DNA from: Acidaminococcus hominis
Lineage (GTDB): Bacteria > Bacillota > Negativicutes > Acidaminococcales > Acidaminococcaceae
Length of the DNA: 64,000 bases
Reading direction: 5' to 3' (one strand)
Assembly: GCF_021044795.1 (NCBI RefSeq)
Contig: NZ_JAJNOP010000002.1
In this document: positions 50,574 to 59,782 of the stretch, in pieces
Layout of the letters: each line of letters opens with the position of its first letter
How positions within the stretch are numbered: the first letter of the stretch is position 1
Notes under the pieces: model-generated
Databases searched by the model: none
What the model saw: only the letters and a program-made list of their open reading frames with translations
Told to the model about the DNA's origin: nothing
Program-made: the position numbers and the translations under genes

Positions 50574-50658
50574 TGTGTGGTTTTAGTTTTTCCAGTTGAA
50601 TGCTATACTATAACCTAGCTGCACACGCAACAATTCCCTATGTGGAGGAACGATACAG

Positions 50659-52278
50659 ATGCCCAAAGCAAAACCTACTCCTAAAGCCGCAGACACCCAG
50701 ACTGCCGTTTTTTCTGAAGCGGTGACCTATTTCAAACACTGCCAATATGCCAAAGCCGAACCTCTGTTCCTTTCCGCTGCTGCTGTCAACCCCCGGGCTA
50801 TGTACTTTCTGGGAGAAATCTATTCCCAGGGGACCAAGCCCCAGTGGCCCGACAAAACAAAAGGTGCCGCTTGGTACGAAAAAGGTGCCCAAGCCGGCGA
50901 CCTGCTTTGCCAATTTAATCTGGTCCAAATCCAGGACCTGCCGCCCAAGACCCTGCAAAAAAAGCTGCGGAGTCTGTTTCCAGGCATGGCTAAATTGGCC
51001 CAAAAGGGAGATATTTTTGCTGCCTACGAACTGGGCTGCCTCTTTCTGTACAACTGGGAAGAAAACTAGGACCACCAGGCAGCGGAATACTGGCTCAGCA
51101 AAGCCCTGACCCCGGACTTTGCCCAGGCCCTGAATGCCCAGGGAAATCTTTATTACCGGGAGAAAAGGTATCCCTTGGCCAATCGCTGGTACCAAAAGGC
51201 CGGCGAAGCCGGCTGTGATTGGGGCTGGGACAACCTGGGAGATGACCTGGAAAACGGACGGGGAACCCCGGTGGATATTGACAAAGCCCTGGAGTGCTAC
51301 ACCAAATCCTACGCCCTGGCCGGTCCCGCCGCCGGTGGGTCTGCCAATGCCATCGGCCGGATTCAGGCCAAACGCGGCAATTACCAGGAGGCCGTCAAAT
51401 GGAGCCGTCTGGCCGGCGAAGCCGGCTGTGATTGGGGCTGGCACAATCTGGGCGATGCCTATCGCCTGGGAGAAGGCGTTCCCGTGGACCTGAAGAAGGC
51501 CAAGAAATGCTACCTGAAAGCCTTTGCCCTCCAGGATTATGCAGCAGGAGAAGCTGCCAACCAATTGGGGCTCCTGTATGCCCGGCAGGGAGCTGTAAAA
51601 GAAGCCCGCAGCTGGTACCAAAAGTCCGGAGAAGCTGGCTTTGACTGGGGTTGGCACAACCTGGGCCAAACCTATTGGCTGGAAGAACACACGGTCCCCA
51701 ATCTGAACAACGCCTTGACGTATTTCGTCAAAGCCTATAACTTGAACGGAGAGGCCGCAGGCCCCTCTGCCAATCAGCTTGGCCTTATCTATAACCTCCA
51801 GGAAGAATATAAAATGGCCAACCTTTGGCTGAAACGCTCCGGCAAAGCCGGGTACGACTGGGGCTGGTTCAACCTGGCCGTCAACCTTCAGGACGGCAAA
51901 GGCTGTAAGGCCAATCCTCAGGAAGCCTGCCGGATTTATAAAGACCTTTACAACCAAGGCGGCGAAGCAGCTGCCGATGCCGCATATTTTCTGGGTCTCT
52001 GCTATGCCCAGGAAGACCGCCTGTCCCAGGCCAATGGGTGGTTCCAAAAAGGCCAGGAGGCCGGAAGCCCCTGGGCAGCCCTGGCCCTGGCGAGAAACCT
52101 CCAAGAAGGCTGCGGCATCACGAAAGACCCAAAAAAAGCCCTAGCCATATGCCAGGAAATTTACGCCCAAGGGGGTGAAACCCAAGCCCAGGCTGCCGAA
52201 CTCATCGGCAATTGGTATTGGAAAATGGGCCAACTGGAAGAAGCCGAAAAGTGGTATCAAAAAGGCGGCAAAGCCTAA
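50659..52278 (+). pseudogene. Sel1-repeat protein gene interrupted by one in-frame TAG
   Basis: A 540-codon frame broken only by TAG at 51067-51069. Before it lie 136 residues (PKAKPTPKAADTQTAVFSEA...LFLYNWEEN); after it the same frame continues with DHQAAEYWLSKAL and at least eight Sel1-like units of ~36-45 residues, with recurring GEAG(C/F)DWGWHNLG. Repeat spacing is unbroken across the stop, so a point nonsense change is likely. The remaining part has internal ATGs (for example 51175) but no good ribosome-binding site. Sel1 proteins are protein-interaction scaffolds. No signal peptide is seen. GGAGG before the ATG at 50659 supports the original start. Confidence 0.85.
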
Positions 52279-52315
52279 AACCACTTTTCACTTAGGGAAA
52301 AATTGAAGAAAGAGC

Positions 52316-52366
52316 AAAAAGGCTGGTGGTAATCTCACAGAGATTGCCGCCGGCCTTTTGGTCTGC
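52316..52366 (+). terminator. Terminator after the Sel1 gene
   Basis: AAAAGGCTGG and AATCTC pair with GAGATT and CCGGCCTTTT. Confidence 0.75.
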
Positions 52367-52566
52367 CCAACGCCAGGTCTCCAGCAGCGGGGCATTCATG
52401 CTTGTTCATTGTACAATGCGTTTATACAATGGAAATGTACATCTGTCCAAGCGAAAGAAATTTAGATTTACAAAATTAAAAAAACGATAGCGAAATATAT
52501 TTCGTATTGTTTTTAACAGTATTCTGCATAAACAATTTTACGTTAGGTAAAGAACTCAATAACACT

Positions 52567-52731
52567 TAGACTTTTTTTAATAACAATATTATAATGAAAA
52601 TTGTAAAAAGTAATTATTACAGTTACAAGAACCTAACTTCTATTGATCCCATTGCTAAGATTCCAGGGGGAATCTATCTGCCGCCTTACGAAAGGGGGAA
52701 TGCCGGTGCCTAGGGGGCACTGGCGCAAATT
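52567..52731 (+). promoter_or_regulatory. Promoter and structured leader of autotransporter 2
   Basis: TAGACT (52567) and TATAAT (52590) have a 17-base spacer in a very AT-rich stretch. The leader has two hairpins, GATTCC/GGAATC (about 52660-52675) and GCCGGTGCC/GGCACTGGC (52702-52724), each with an AGGG in or next to the loop. The second hairpin ends seven bases before the ATG, and no other Shine-Dalgarno sequence is present. 52367-52566 holds no gene. Confidence 0.55.
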
Positions 52732-55700
52732 ATGGGGAAACGCAATCATACGATGCAGAACAAAAACGGACAACAGAAACAGCTTTTAACGGTATTGGTG
52801 CTTAGCAGCATCTTGGGCATGGGACTGTACGCAGCACCTGTCCAGGCAAAGAGCATCACGGAAGGCACTGGTGATGCCTATGCGGTACAGACTACAGATG
52901 GAACTGCTGCAGAAGGCGGAATTTTGCAGATTTCGGGCACAGCAGCCTTGGAACATGCCTATGGCGGCTATGCGGTGAAGGGCGGCAACGCCCAAAACAA
53001 TACCCTGTCCATTACCGGCGGCAGCACCATTTACGGTTATGGCGGCTATACAACATCTGGTAATGTTTCTAAAAATACGGTGATGATTGGTACAGAAGGC
53101 ACTAAAGTAGTTGACAGTGGTCTGACCTTCGGACCGGGAGCTAAATCAGATGCGGTTAGCGTATACGGCGGCTATACGGGTAGCGGAGTGGCAAGCAATA
53201 ACCAGGTAACAGTAACAGGAACTACCATAAATTCTGCCATTTACAGCGGCTATACCGGTTCTGGGGATGCCACTAACAACACAGTGAATTTAACAAACAG
53301 TGCCATTGTGAACGGTACTTATGAAAGCCGCAGTGATGTGTATGGTGGTTATTCTGCCGGTACAACTGGCACGGTCAGCGGTAACAGTATTATTGTAGAT
53401 GGTACGACCAGTAAGGGCGGAAGCTACTATGGTGGCTATGCAGCGGGGGGCACGGTAACAACGAATACAGTGACAATGCAAAATGCCAGTAGCGTTACCC
53501 AATACAATTACGTTAACAAAGAGGGAAGTTCGTCCTATAAAGCAGGTAATACCTATGGGGGCTATAACGCCAAGGGTGACGCCACTTACAATGTAGTCAA
53601 CTTGAAATCTGGTAGTGTTACAGACGGCAAGGTCTATGGGGGTTACGCCACTAAGGGTAATGCGAGCTACAATACCATTACTTTTGATGCCAGTACGCTG
53701 AAACATTACTACAGTGGAGAACCGTTCCGCTCCTTCGTGTATGGCGGTTATGGAGAAAATGGCGGGGCCGATCATAATACGGTAAAGATTCTCAATGGTT
53801 CCTCTATCGGTGAAAATGTGTATGGCGGTTATGCGAATGGCTGGGTTTCGAACCGTAGTGCCAATGCCAACTATAATACGATAACCATGGTGGATTCTAC
53901 TTCTTCTGCTAATTTGTACGGCGCTCTGTCGGGAGCCGGCGTAACTACCAACCACAATCTGGTGACACTGAGTAATTCCCAAGTTACAGGCAGTGAAATT
54001 TACGGCAGCTATAACCGCAGTCCCAATGCGGAATATAATACAGTAATTCTGGAAAAAGGCAGCTCAGCTAAGAGCATTTACGGCAGCATGAACTACCAGG
54101 GCAGTGCCTCGTATAACACCCTTATCATTGCTTCGGGTGTTGCCAAGGATGAAAGCGGTAGCGCACTTCTTAGTGGCGAAGCTACTAGCAGCAAGTGGGA
54201 CGGCACAACCCGCACTGCGGTAAATGGCTCAGTATATGGCGGCTATACCCAGATGAATTCTGGTAGTGCTAGTGGGAACAGCATCCATATTACGGATGCT
54301 GATATAAAGTATAGTGTTTACGGCGGATATACACTAAATGATGGTTCAACCAGCGGGAATAAGATTATCCTGGATGGTAGTACAGATGTAAAACAGACTG
54401 TTTACGGCGGTCTCGCAAAGAATAGAGAATCGGACGTTACTAGAGAAATGGCTTCTGGCAACAAAGTAACCGTAACGGGGGAAGCCAAGGTGGAAAATAC
54501 CAACAAGGCATCTCTGGGAAATATTGTAGGGGGCTATACAAATCTGGGCAATGTAGACGGTAACACGGTGACAGTGGATAGTATGGCAGGGCAGAGCGGT
54601 CTTGTAATTGTTGGCGGTTATACTTATCAGGGCAATGCCAGGGCTTTGACCAATACCTGGGGTTTCCTAGGCAATGTTGTAACGTTGGCCGGGAATAGCA
54701 GCTACAGTAAGGTCACAGGCGGTTACACCAATAGCGGCGATGCAATAAATAACCAGGTTATCCTGGACGGTAAAGATAAGGCTACTTTTGCTTCGGTGTA
54801 CGGCGGCTATACCGCTACGGGCAATGCCAATGAAAACACCATTACCGTGCAGAATAATGCGGATACCCGGGAACTTTTGTATGCAGGGTATTCTGAAACT
54901 GGCACGGCTAACAGCAACCAGCTGATTATTACAAAAGGTACCGGCATCCAAGGCTATGCGGGCTACACTAAGAAGGGTGAAGCTTCCGGCAACGGGGTTA
55001 CCGTAACGGAAGGTACTCTGGGAGCAACAGTGATTGCCGGGTATACGGAAAGCGGCAATGCCAATGAGAATACCATTACCCTGAACGGGGGGACGGAAGC
55101 TTCCCAGGAGAATATCCTGTACGCTGGAAAAACGGCGGACGGAACCGCAGCGGGAAACAAGATTACCGTGAATAGCGCAGCCGCCGCAGTGGGAACCCTG
55201 ATTGCTGGGGCAGCCAATGGCGCTGCCAACGAAAATACCATTACCCTGACCCAGGGCACCGTGCAAACGGCTATGGCTGGGCAGTCCACTGAGGCTGGGG
55301 CTTCGGGCAACAAACTGTACGTAAGCGGCGGGACGCTGACCGGAACCGGCTATGCCGGTTATGCAGAAGCTGGCGCGGCCAATACCAACCTGGTGGAAGT
55401 TACCAGCGGCTCGGCAAACACCCTGTACGCTGGCTATGCACCTGCCGGCGCAGCAGATGGCAACCAGCTGACCATTTCTGGCGGTACCGTTGCTGCGGCT
55501 GTTGCCGGCAGCGGCAGCACCAGTGCTTCCAGCAATGTTGTAGAAATGAACCAGGGCCAAGTGGGTACCTTGATCGGCGGCAACAGCACAGCAGGAGCTG
55601 CGGATAATAACATTCTTATCATTAACGCCGGCACCATTACCACCTCTGTGGCAGCTGGTAAAGCAGCTGCAGGAAGCGCTTCCGGCAACACCCTGGACAT

Positions 55701-57369
55701 TAACGGCGGAACCCTTGGCACCACCGCAAATAGTGCCGCAGACAGCAACCTGATTGCTGGCGGCTATACGGATAACGGTGCGGCCAATGATAACACCGTC
55801 AACGTGTACGCAGGGCACCTGGGCTCCATGATGAGCCTGTACGGCGGCCGCAGTACCACCGAAAGCACGGGCAATACCCTGAACCTTTATGCCAAAGACA
55901 ATACCGTTAAGAACCTGGGCTACTTCCAGACTTTGAATTTCTACGTCCCTGAAGGTACCGGGGCCGGCGAGACCATGCTGACCGTAACGGATCAGGCCGA
56001 CGTCAGCGGCGCAGCCATCAACGCCGGGGTACAGGATACCACCAAGCTCTCCGCGGGGCAGGTCATCAACCTGATTTATGCCCCCAAAGGCGTTACTACC
56101 AACGCTGCTACCACCTATAGCGTCATGGACGGTTTGGACAAGGTTACCGATGCTGGCTTTGTACAGCGGACTGTCCTGATTAAAAAGCAGGATCCCAATA
56201 CCATCGTATTGTACCTGCCGGGAGAGAGCAAACCCGATTTGAACCCGGGTACGGAAGTCATTGCAGATGGCCAGACCAATGCTGCCGCTGTAGTGTCCAA
56301 CGGCTCCGATGCAGCTGTTACCGATGGCCTCCAGGCAGCCCTGACCGCCTGGGCTGAAAGCCACGAAGCTGCTCCGCTGCGGGAAGATGCCCATGGGGCT
56401 CTGAGTATGGTCGGCAGTCCCTACATTTCCAGCCCCGCAGGCATGAGCCTGAGACAGGGCCCTGTTATGGCGGCTTCTTCGCCCCTTGATGCAGCAGACG
56501 CCAAGAACGCCAACGTTACCCTGAGCCAGGAAGAAGACCTGGCAGCCCGGGAAGAACGGGAAGTGGAAGCCAAGTTTACCCCTTATGTCATGCTGGGTGG
56601 GCACAACCTCCGGTACAACAGCAGTTCCACCGTAGATACCAATGGCTTTAACGGCGAACTGGGCTTTGTAAAGCGGGTTTTTAAGAAAGACTATGCTGAC
56701 ACCATCATGCCCTTCATCGAATACGGCACTGGCAGCTATACCAGCTATAAGAACGGCAGCAGAGGTGACGGCAGCCAGCGCTACGTAGGCGCAGGCATTC
56801 TCCTTCGCAGAGATCACGATAACGGCCTTCATTACGAAGGCTTGGTCCGGGTTGGCCGCCTTATGGGCGACTACGCCGGCAGCATCGGTGGCTATCGCAC
56901 TACCTATAACTCCAGTGCCAACTACTTTGCCGCCCATGCTGGCTTGGGTAAGATTTTCCGTCAGGACAGCAACGATTATAATCTCTATGGGAAGTTCTTC
57001 TATTCCCACCTGGGCGGCGACAGCGTTACCTTACGCAGCAGTTTGGGCAGCGCTGACTACAGCTTGAGCAGCGTAAATTCCTACTGGACCCGTCTGGGCT
57101 TCCGGTGGACCAAACACTTGGATGAAGACACCACCAGTTTCTACGCCGGCCTGGGCTGGGATTACGAATTTGACGGTAAAGCCACTGCACGCTATAGAGA
57201 CTATACAACCCCTGACGCCAGCATGAAAGGCTCCAGCGAATTTTTGGAACTGGGCTGGCAGAGCAAAGTAACCAAAGAGAACCCTTGGGGCGCCGACGTA
57301 AGAATCACCGGCTGGCACGGCGTGAAGCAGGGCTTCACATATGGTGTAACGATAACAAGACGTATGTAA
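52732..57369 (+). CDS. Autotransporter 2: large repetitive passenger plus outer-membrane beta-barrel
   Basis: 1545 residues. The signal peptide (KQLLTVLVLSSILGMGLYAA core) is probably cleaved at VQA/KS, after residue 39. The passenger has many units built on VYGGYT, SGNAxxNTV and similar words, more Tyr-rich in its first half. From about residue 1279 (KFTPYVMLGGHNLRY) the beta-barrel is clearly homologous to that of autotransporter 1: IPFIEYG-like MPFIEYGTGSYTSY, RGDGSQRYVGAGILLRRD, and YYAGLGWDYEF-like FYAGLGWDYEFDG. It ends GVTITRRM, again without a terminal aromatic. It is likely surface-exposed. The start codon has no free ribosome-binding site. Confidence 0.9.
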   Translation: MGKRNHTMQNKNGQQKQLLTVLVLSSILGMGLYAAPVQAKSITEGTGDAYAVQTTDGTAAEGGILQISGTAALEHAYGGYAVKGGNAQNNTLSITGGSTIYGYGGYTTSGNVSKNTVMIGTEGTKVVDSGLTFGPGAKSDAVSVYGGYTGSGVASNNQVTVTGTTINSAIYSGYTGSGDATNNTVNLTNSAIVNGTYESRSDVYGGYSAGTTGTVSGNSIIVDGTTSKGGSYYGGYAAGGTVTTNTVTMQNASSVTQYNYVNKEGSSSYKAGNTYGGYNAKGDATYNVVNLKSGSVTDGKVYGGYATKGNASYNTITFDASTLKHYYSGEPFRSFVYGGYGENGGADHNTVKILNGSSIGENVYGGYANGWVSNRSANANYNTITMVDSTSSANLYGALSGAGVTTNHNLVTLSNSQVTGSEIYGSYNRSPNAEYNTVILEKGSSAKSIYGSMNYQGSASYNTLIIASGVAKDESGSALLSGEATSSKWDGTTRTAVNGSVYGGYTQMNSGSASGNSIHITDADIKYSVYGGYTLNDGSTSGNKIILDGSTDVKQTVYGGLAKNRESDVTREMASGNKVTVTGEAKVENTNKASLGNIVGGYTNLGNVDGNTVTVDSMAGQSGLVIVGGYTYQGNARALTNTWGFLGNVVTLAGNSSYSKVTGGYTNSGDAINNQVILDGKDKATFASVYGGYTATGNANENTITVQNNADTRELLYAGYSETGTANSNQLIITKGTGIQGYAGYTKKGEASGNGVTVTEGTLGATVIAGYTESGNANENTITLNGGTEASQENILYAGKTADGTAAGNKITVNSAAAAVGTLIAGAANGAANENTITLTQGTVQTAMAGQSTEAGASGNKLYVSGGTLTGTGYAGYAEAGAANTNLVEVTSGSANTLYAGYAPAGAADGNQLTISGGTVAAAVAGSGSTSASSNVVEMNQGQVGTLIGGNSTAGAADNNILIINAGTITTSVAAGKAAAGSASGNTLDINGGTLGTTANSAADSNLIAGGYTDNGAANDNTVNVYAGHLGSMMSLYGGRSTTESTGNTLNLYAKDNTVKNLGYFQTLNFYVPEGTGAGETMLTVTDQADVSGAAINAGVQDTTKLSAGQVINLIYAPKGVTTNAATTYSVMDGLDKVTDAGFVQRTVLIKKQDPNTIVLYLPGESKPDLNPGTEVIADGQTNAAAVVSNGSDAAVTDGLQAALTAWAESHEAAPLREDAHGALSMVGSPYISSPAGMSLRQGPVMAASSPLDAADAKNANVTLSQEEDLAAREEREVEAKFTPYVMLGGHNLRYNSSSTVDTNGFNGELGFVKRVFKKDYADTIMPFIEYGTGSYTSYKNGSRGDGSQRYVGAGILLRRDHDNGLHYEGLVRVGRLMGDYAGSIGGYRTTYNSSANYFAAHAGLGKIFRQDSNDYNLYGKFFYSHLGGDSVTLRSSLGSADYSLSSVNSYWTRLGFRWTKHLDEDTTSFYAGLGWDYEFDGKATARYRDYTTPDASMKGSSEFLELGWQSKVTKENPWGADVRITGWHGVKQGFTYGVTITRRM

Positions 57370-57383
57370 ATGTGAACTAAGGT

Positions 57384-57433
57384 AAAAAAAGCATTCCTAC
57401 GGAAGCACAGATTTTCTGTAGGAATGCTTTTTT
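57384..57433 (+). terminator. Terminator after autotransporter 2
   Basis: AAAGCATTCCTAC pairs with GTAGGAATGCTTT, followed by TTTT. Confidence 0.85.
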
Positions 57434-57492
57434 GTGTGAAATCGGGGGAATGGGTAGGGGACTAACAGGTAGTGCTGAAGAAAGCTGACGAC

Positions 57493-57540
57493 GTGCTACA
57501 GTTTCTACGAAACTGTAGAGGTGTTTTTCAGAATATATGG
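57493..57540 (+). repeat. Dispersed hairpin repeat (GGTGTTTT family)
   Basis: CTACAGTTTC-TAC-GAAACTGTAG is a perfect stem, followed by AGGTGTTTTTCAGAATATATGG. Same layout as at 30709-30752, with both arms changed together. Confidence 0.75.
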
Positions 57541-57732
57541 CGGCACCAGCACCGCAGAAGGAGCTTTCCCCACCCAGGGCCCTTGGATTCTTGGTGTGGC
57601 CCGTCCCTCCCCTTCCTAAAGGCGGGGAGGGCAGAGGACGTGCTGGCCGGTTCTGTAGGTATTTTTGATAGTGAATGTAGTGGTAATGCTATATTAACGA
57701 TTAACAATTGACCAGTAGTGGTTATAGAATGC

Positions 57733-57950
57733 TTCCTGCAAGCGTTGCGGCCGCATCCAAACATCCCCAAAAATATCCCAGAGGATGTTTGGTTAATAAG
57801 GCCCATGCGATAGCCGTCCAAGGAGCAAGTCCGTCAGGACGCAGCTGCTTGGAATACGGCGAACCGCTCAGGAAGTGTCGCATTTTCCTTTAAAGCCCCC
57901 TTCAAGCGTGAAGGGGGTGGCAGCCGATAGGCTGACGGAAGAAGTTTTTC
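57733..57950 (+). repeat. Structured composite repeat, copy 5
   Basis: Core 57733-57875: GCGGCCGCATCC, stem 2 CCAAACATCC/GGATGTTTGG, linker ATGCGATAGC, third hairpin GCCGTCCAAG/CTTGGAATACGGC with inner GTCC/GGAC, and GCGAACCGCTCAGGAAG. A variant hairpin module (CAGCCGATAGGCTG, 57910-57948, ending AAGAAGTTT) follows. A conserved flank GACCAGTAGTGGTTATAGAA precedes the core. Confidence 0.75.
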
Positions 57951-58255
57951 CAGGAATCTGGCTACGATAGAAGTTTAATCCAGGTATCGTCTTTTAATCA
58001 ATTATTCGCGGCCCTTGGCCGCAGTAGGAGCACTCTCCGTCTTATAACCCTCAACGTTCACGGGGAGGGTGTCACACAACGTGCGACGGGAAGGGACGGC
58101 GACACCTGCGCCCGCGTGCGCGCGAGGTCAGCTTCTAGAGAAAATTCGCAATAATAATGTACTTTATCCTGCTTAGCTACCCCCACATTGTTTCCAAAAA
58201 TAAGTAATTTTAGAAACGTGGTGGTGCATAACTGTTGACTTTCATCAAGAATGAG

Positions 58256-58640
58256 GGAAGTGGCGCCGGTAGGCGACGAAGAGAGTTTGATTAATGATTA
58301 AATAGCGAAATTGTTATATTACATTCGAAAAAAATATTGTTTTCTGCGGCGCTAGCACCGCATATGCAAGAACCAAACTTCTATCGACGCCTGCGGCGCC
58401 ACTTCCTACATTGGTTCGCTGCTAGCCAGAGTGGTTCGCGGCTCGCTGCGCAGTTTCACCTTGGAACTTCCCCAGTCAGCTCATAGAGCTGACAGCCCCT
58501 TCACGTTTGAAGGGGCCAGACCAATCCCGCTATCACATGGCTCATATTAACCAACTCTCTGCGGCATATAGCCTTGAGAATTGGATATGAGCGCAAAGCG
58601 TGAAGGGGCCGTCAGTCCGCAGGACTGACTGAGGAAGTTT
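58256..58640 (-). repeat. Structured composite repeat, copy 6, with nested hairpin module
   Basis: TCGCC-type modules lie at 58256-58289 and 58374-58406. The core (58431-58609), read on the minus strand, has GCTCATAT/ATATGAGC, stem 2 CCAATTCTC/GAGAGTTGG, linker ATGTGATAGC and GCGAACCACTC, but a TCAG-type hairpin module (58466-58516) interrupts the third hairpin. A further TCAG module (58604-58640) flanks it. Confidence 0.7.
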
Positions 58641-58734
58641 ATTAACGTATTGCGCCCAAGAGTAAAACGCAGCCGGGATGGAGTTCAAAAGTAGGATGCC
58701 TGCACCACACTCCGCAGACCGCACGAATAAAGTG

Positions 58735-58776
58735 GTCACAAGTGACACTTTACATTCTCTGTTTTTTCTGTATAAT
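58735..58776 (+). promoter_or_regulatory. Orphan promoter with palindrome
   Basis: GTCACAAGTGAC (58735-58746) abuts TTTACA (58749), which is 16 bases before a perfect TATAAT (58771). No open frame of note begins downstream, so a non-coding transcript or a remnant is possible. Confidence 0.5.
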
Positions 58777-59782
58777 AGTACCTGTACCGCGGACGAAACA
58801 GGCCTTGGTCAGCTTTCCGGGAGCTGCCAGACCTCAAATTTTTCAGGGTTTTACAGGTCCTTGTATAAGTGCGCCCTTTTGCCGGTCTGTATGCGAAGGT
58901 AAGGGCAGAATAGGGTAGGTAAGTATAGGCTAGACCAAACCAGAAAAATCCAAAAAACCGGTATGGTTTGTGATCACAGTATTAGCCCCTGATCGAACAA
59001 AAACCCCAGTTAGCCATGGATCGAAGTAGTACCCTATAGTTCCCATAGCGATAGTTCTTCTTAGTACTAAAAATTTACTATTGCCAAAGTAACTTACTAG
59101 GGGGTTACGCCGCATCCTGTGGATAACTGCGAACTGTTGCAAAATATCCACAAGTCTTAAAATGTCCGCACCATAAGGACTAACTGCAATGCAAAACAAG
59201 TACATTCCTCTTCAGCCCTGCCAAAAATTGCGGATTTGCGGTAAAAAAACGAGCGCCATACCGGCATTGGCTCAGCCTTATTAAACTCTTTGCTGTAAGT
59301 GAAGCTGGCACTGGAACTTGGTAAAAAGGCCTGATGGGGTTTCGGATATCGGACGTTTTTTCTGCCAAGAAGTTTTGCTGTAGGAGTGTGTCCTTGGCTA
59401 ATGCTGAAGCCCCGGTTAATGCTGAAGCCCCGGTTAATGTAAAAAACCTCACCATGGAAGATTCCTTCTATGCTGGGGATTTTTTTGTTTGCAGCAATAT
59501 TTGCGGCAAGCGGCAGCTATGTGCTTTTTTCTGCTTGTTCTTGGGCTTGTCTTATAGCTTTCCGAGTTTGAGGTTGCTATAATTATTATAATAAGTGTAT
59601 GCTATGGGAGCAGAAAACCTAGGCGTATTCACTTGGAATGCTAAAACCCTCAAACGTGAATCAATCCACTGATGAAATCCCACTTGCTATTGTTCAAGGA
59701 AAGGTGTACGGAACAGCCTAAGCCCGGCGGGGTCTGTGCTGCCAATACCAAGGTGATTAACAATTTTACTAAGGAGAATTCT
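58777..59782. other. Gene-free stretch
   Basis: About 1 kb without a supported gene. It contains an 18-bp perfect tandem duplication (TAATGCTGAAGCCCCGGT, 59399-59434). Short open frames lack ribosome-binding sites and family features. Confidence 0.5.

Noticed and set aside
51067..51069. TAG read as pyrrolysine
   Set aside because: Nothing in the window suggests pyrrolysine machinery, and the protein is a repeat scaffold where a nonsense mutation is the simpler explanation.
54667..57009. 780-codon open frame on the minus strand inside autotransporter 2
   Set aside because: It mirrors the repeat codon pattern of the plus-strand gene, has no ribosome-binding site and no family features. The plus frame has a signal peptide and a beta-barrel.
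58777..58920. SRP RNA, 6S RNA or tmRNA
   Set aside because: The conserved cores of SRP RNA and tmRNA are absent, and I could not recognise a convincing 6S fold. Only a promoter is supported.
57434..59782. Insertion sequence with transposase
   Set aside because: No transposase-like frame or fragment was found on either strand in this repeat-rich stretch.
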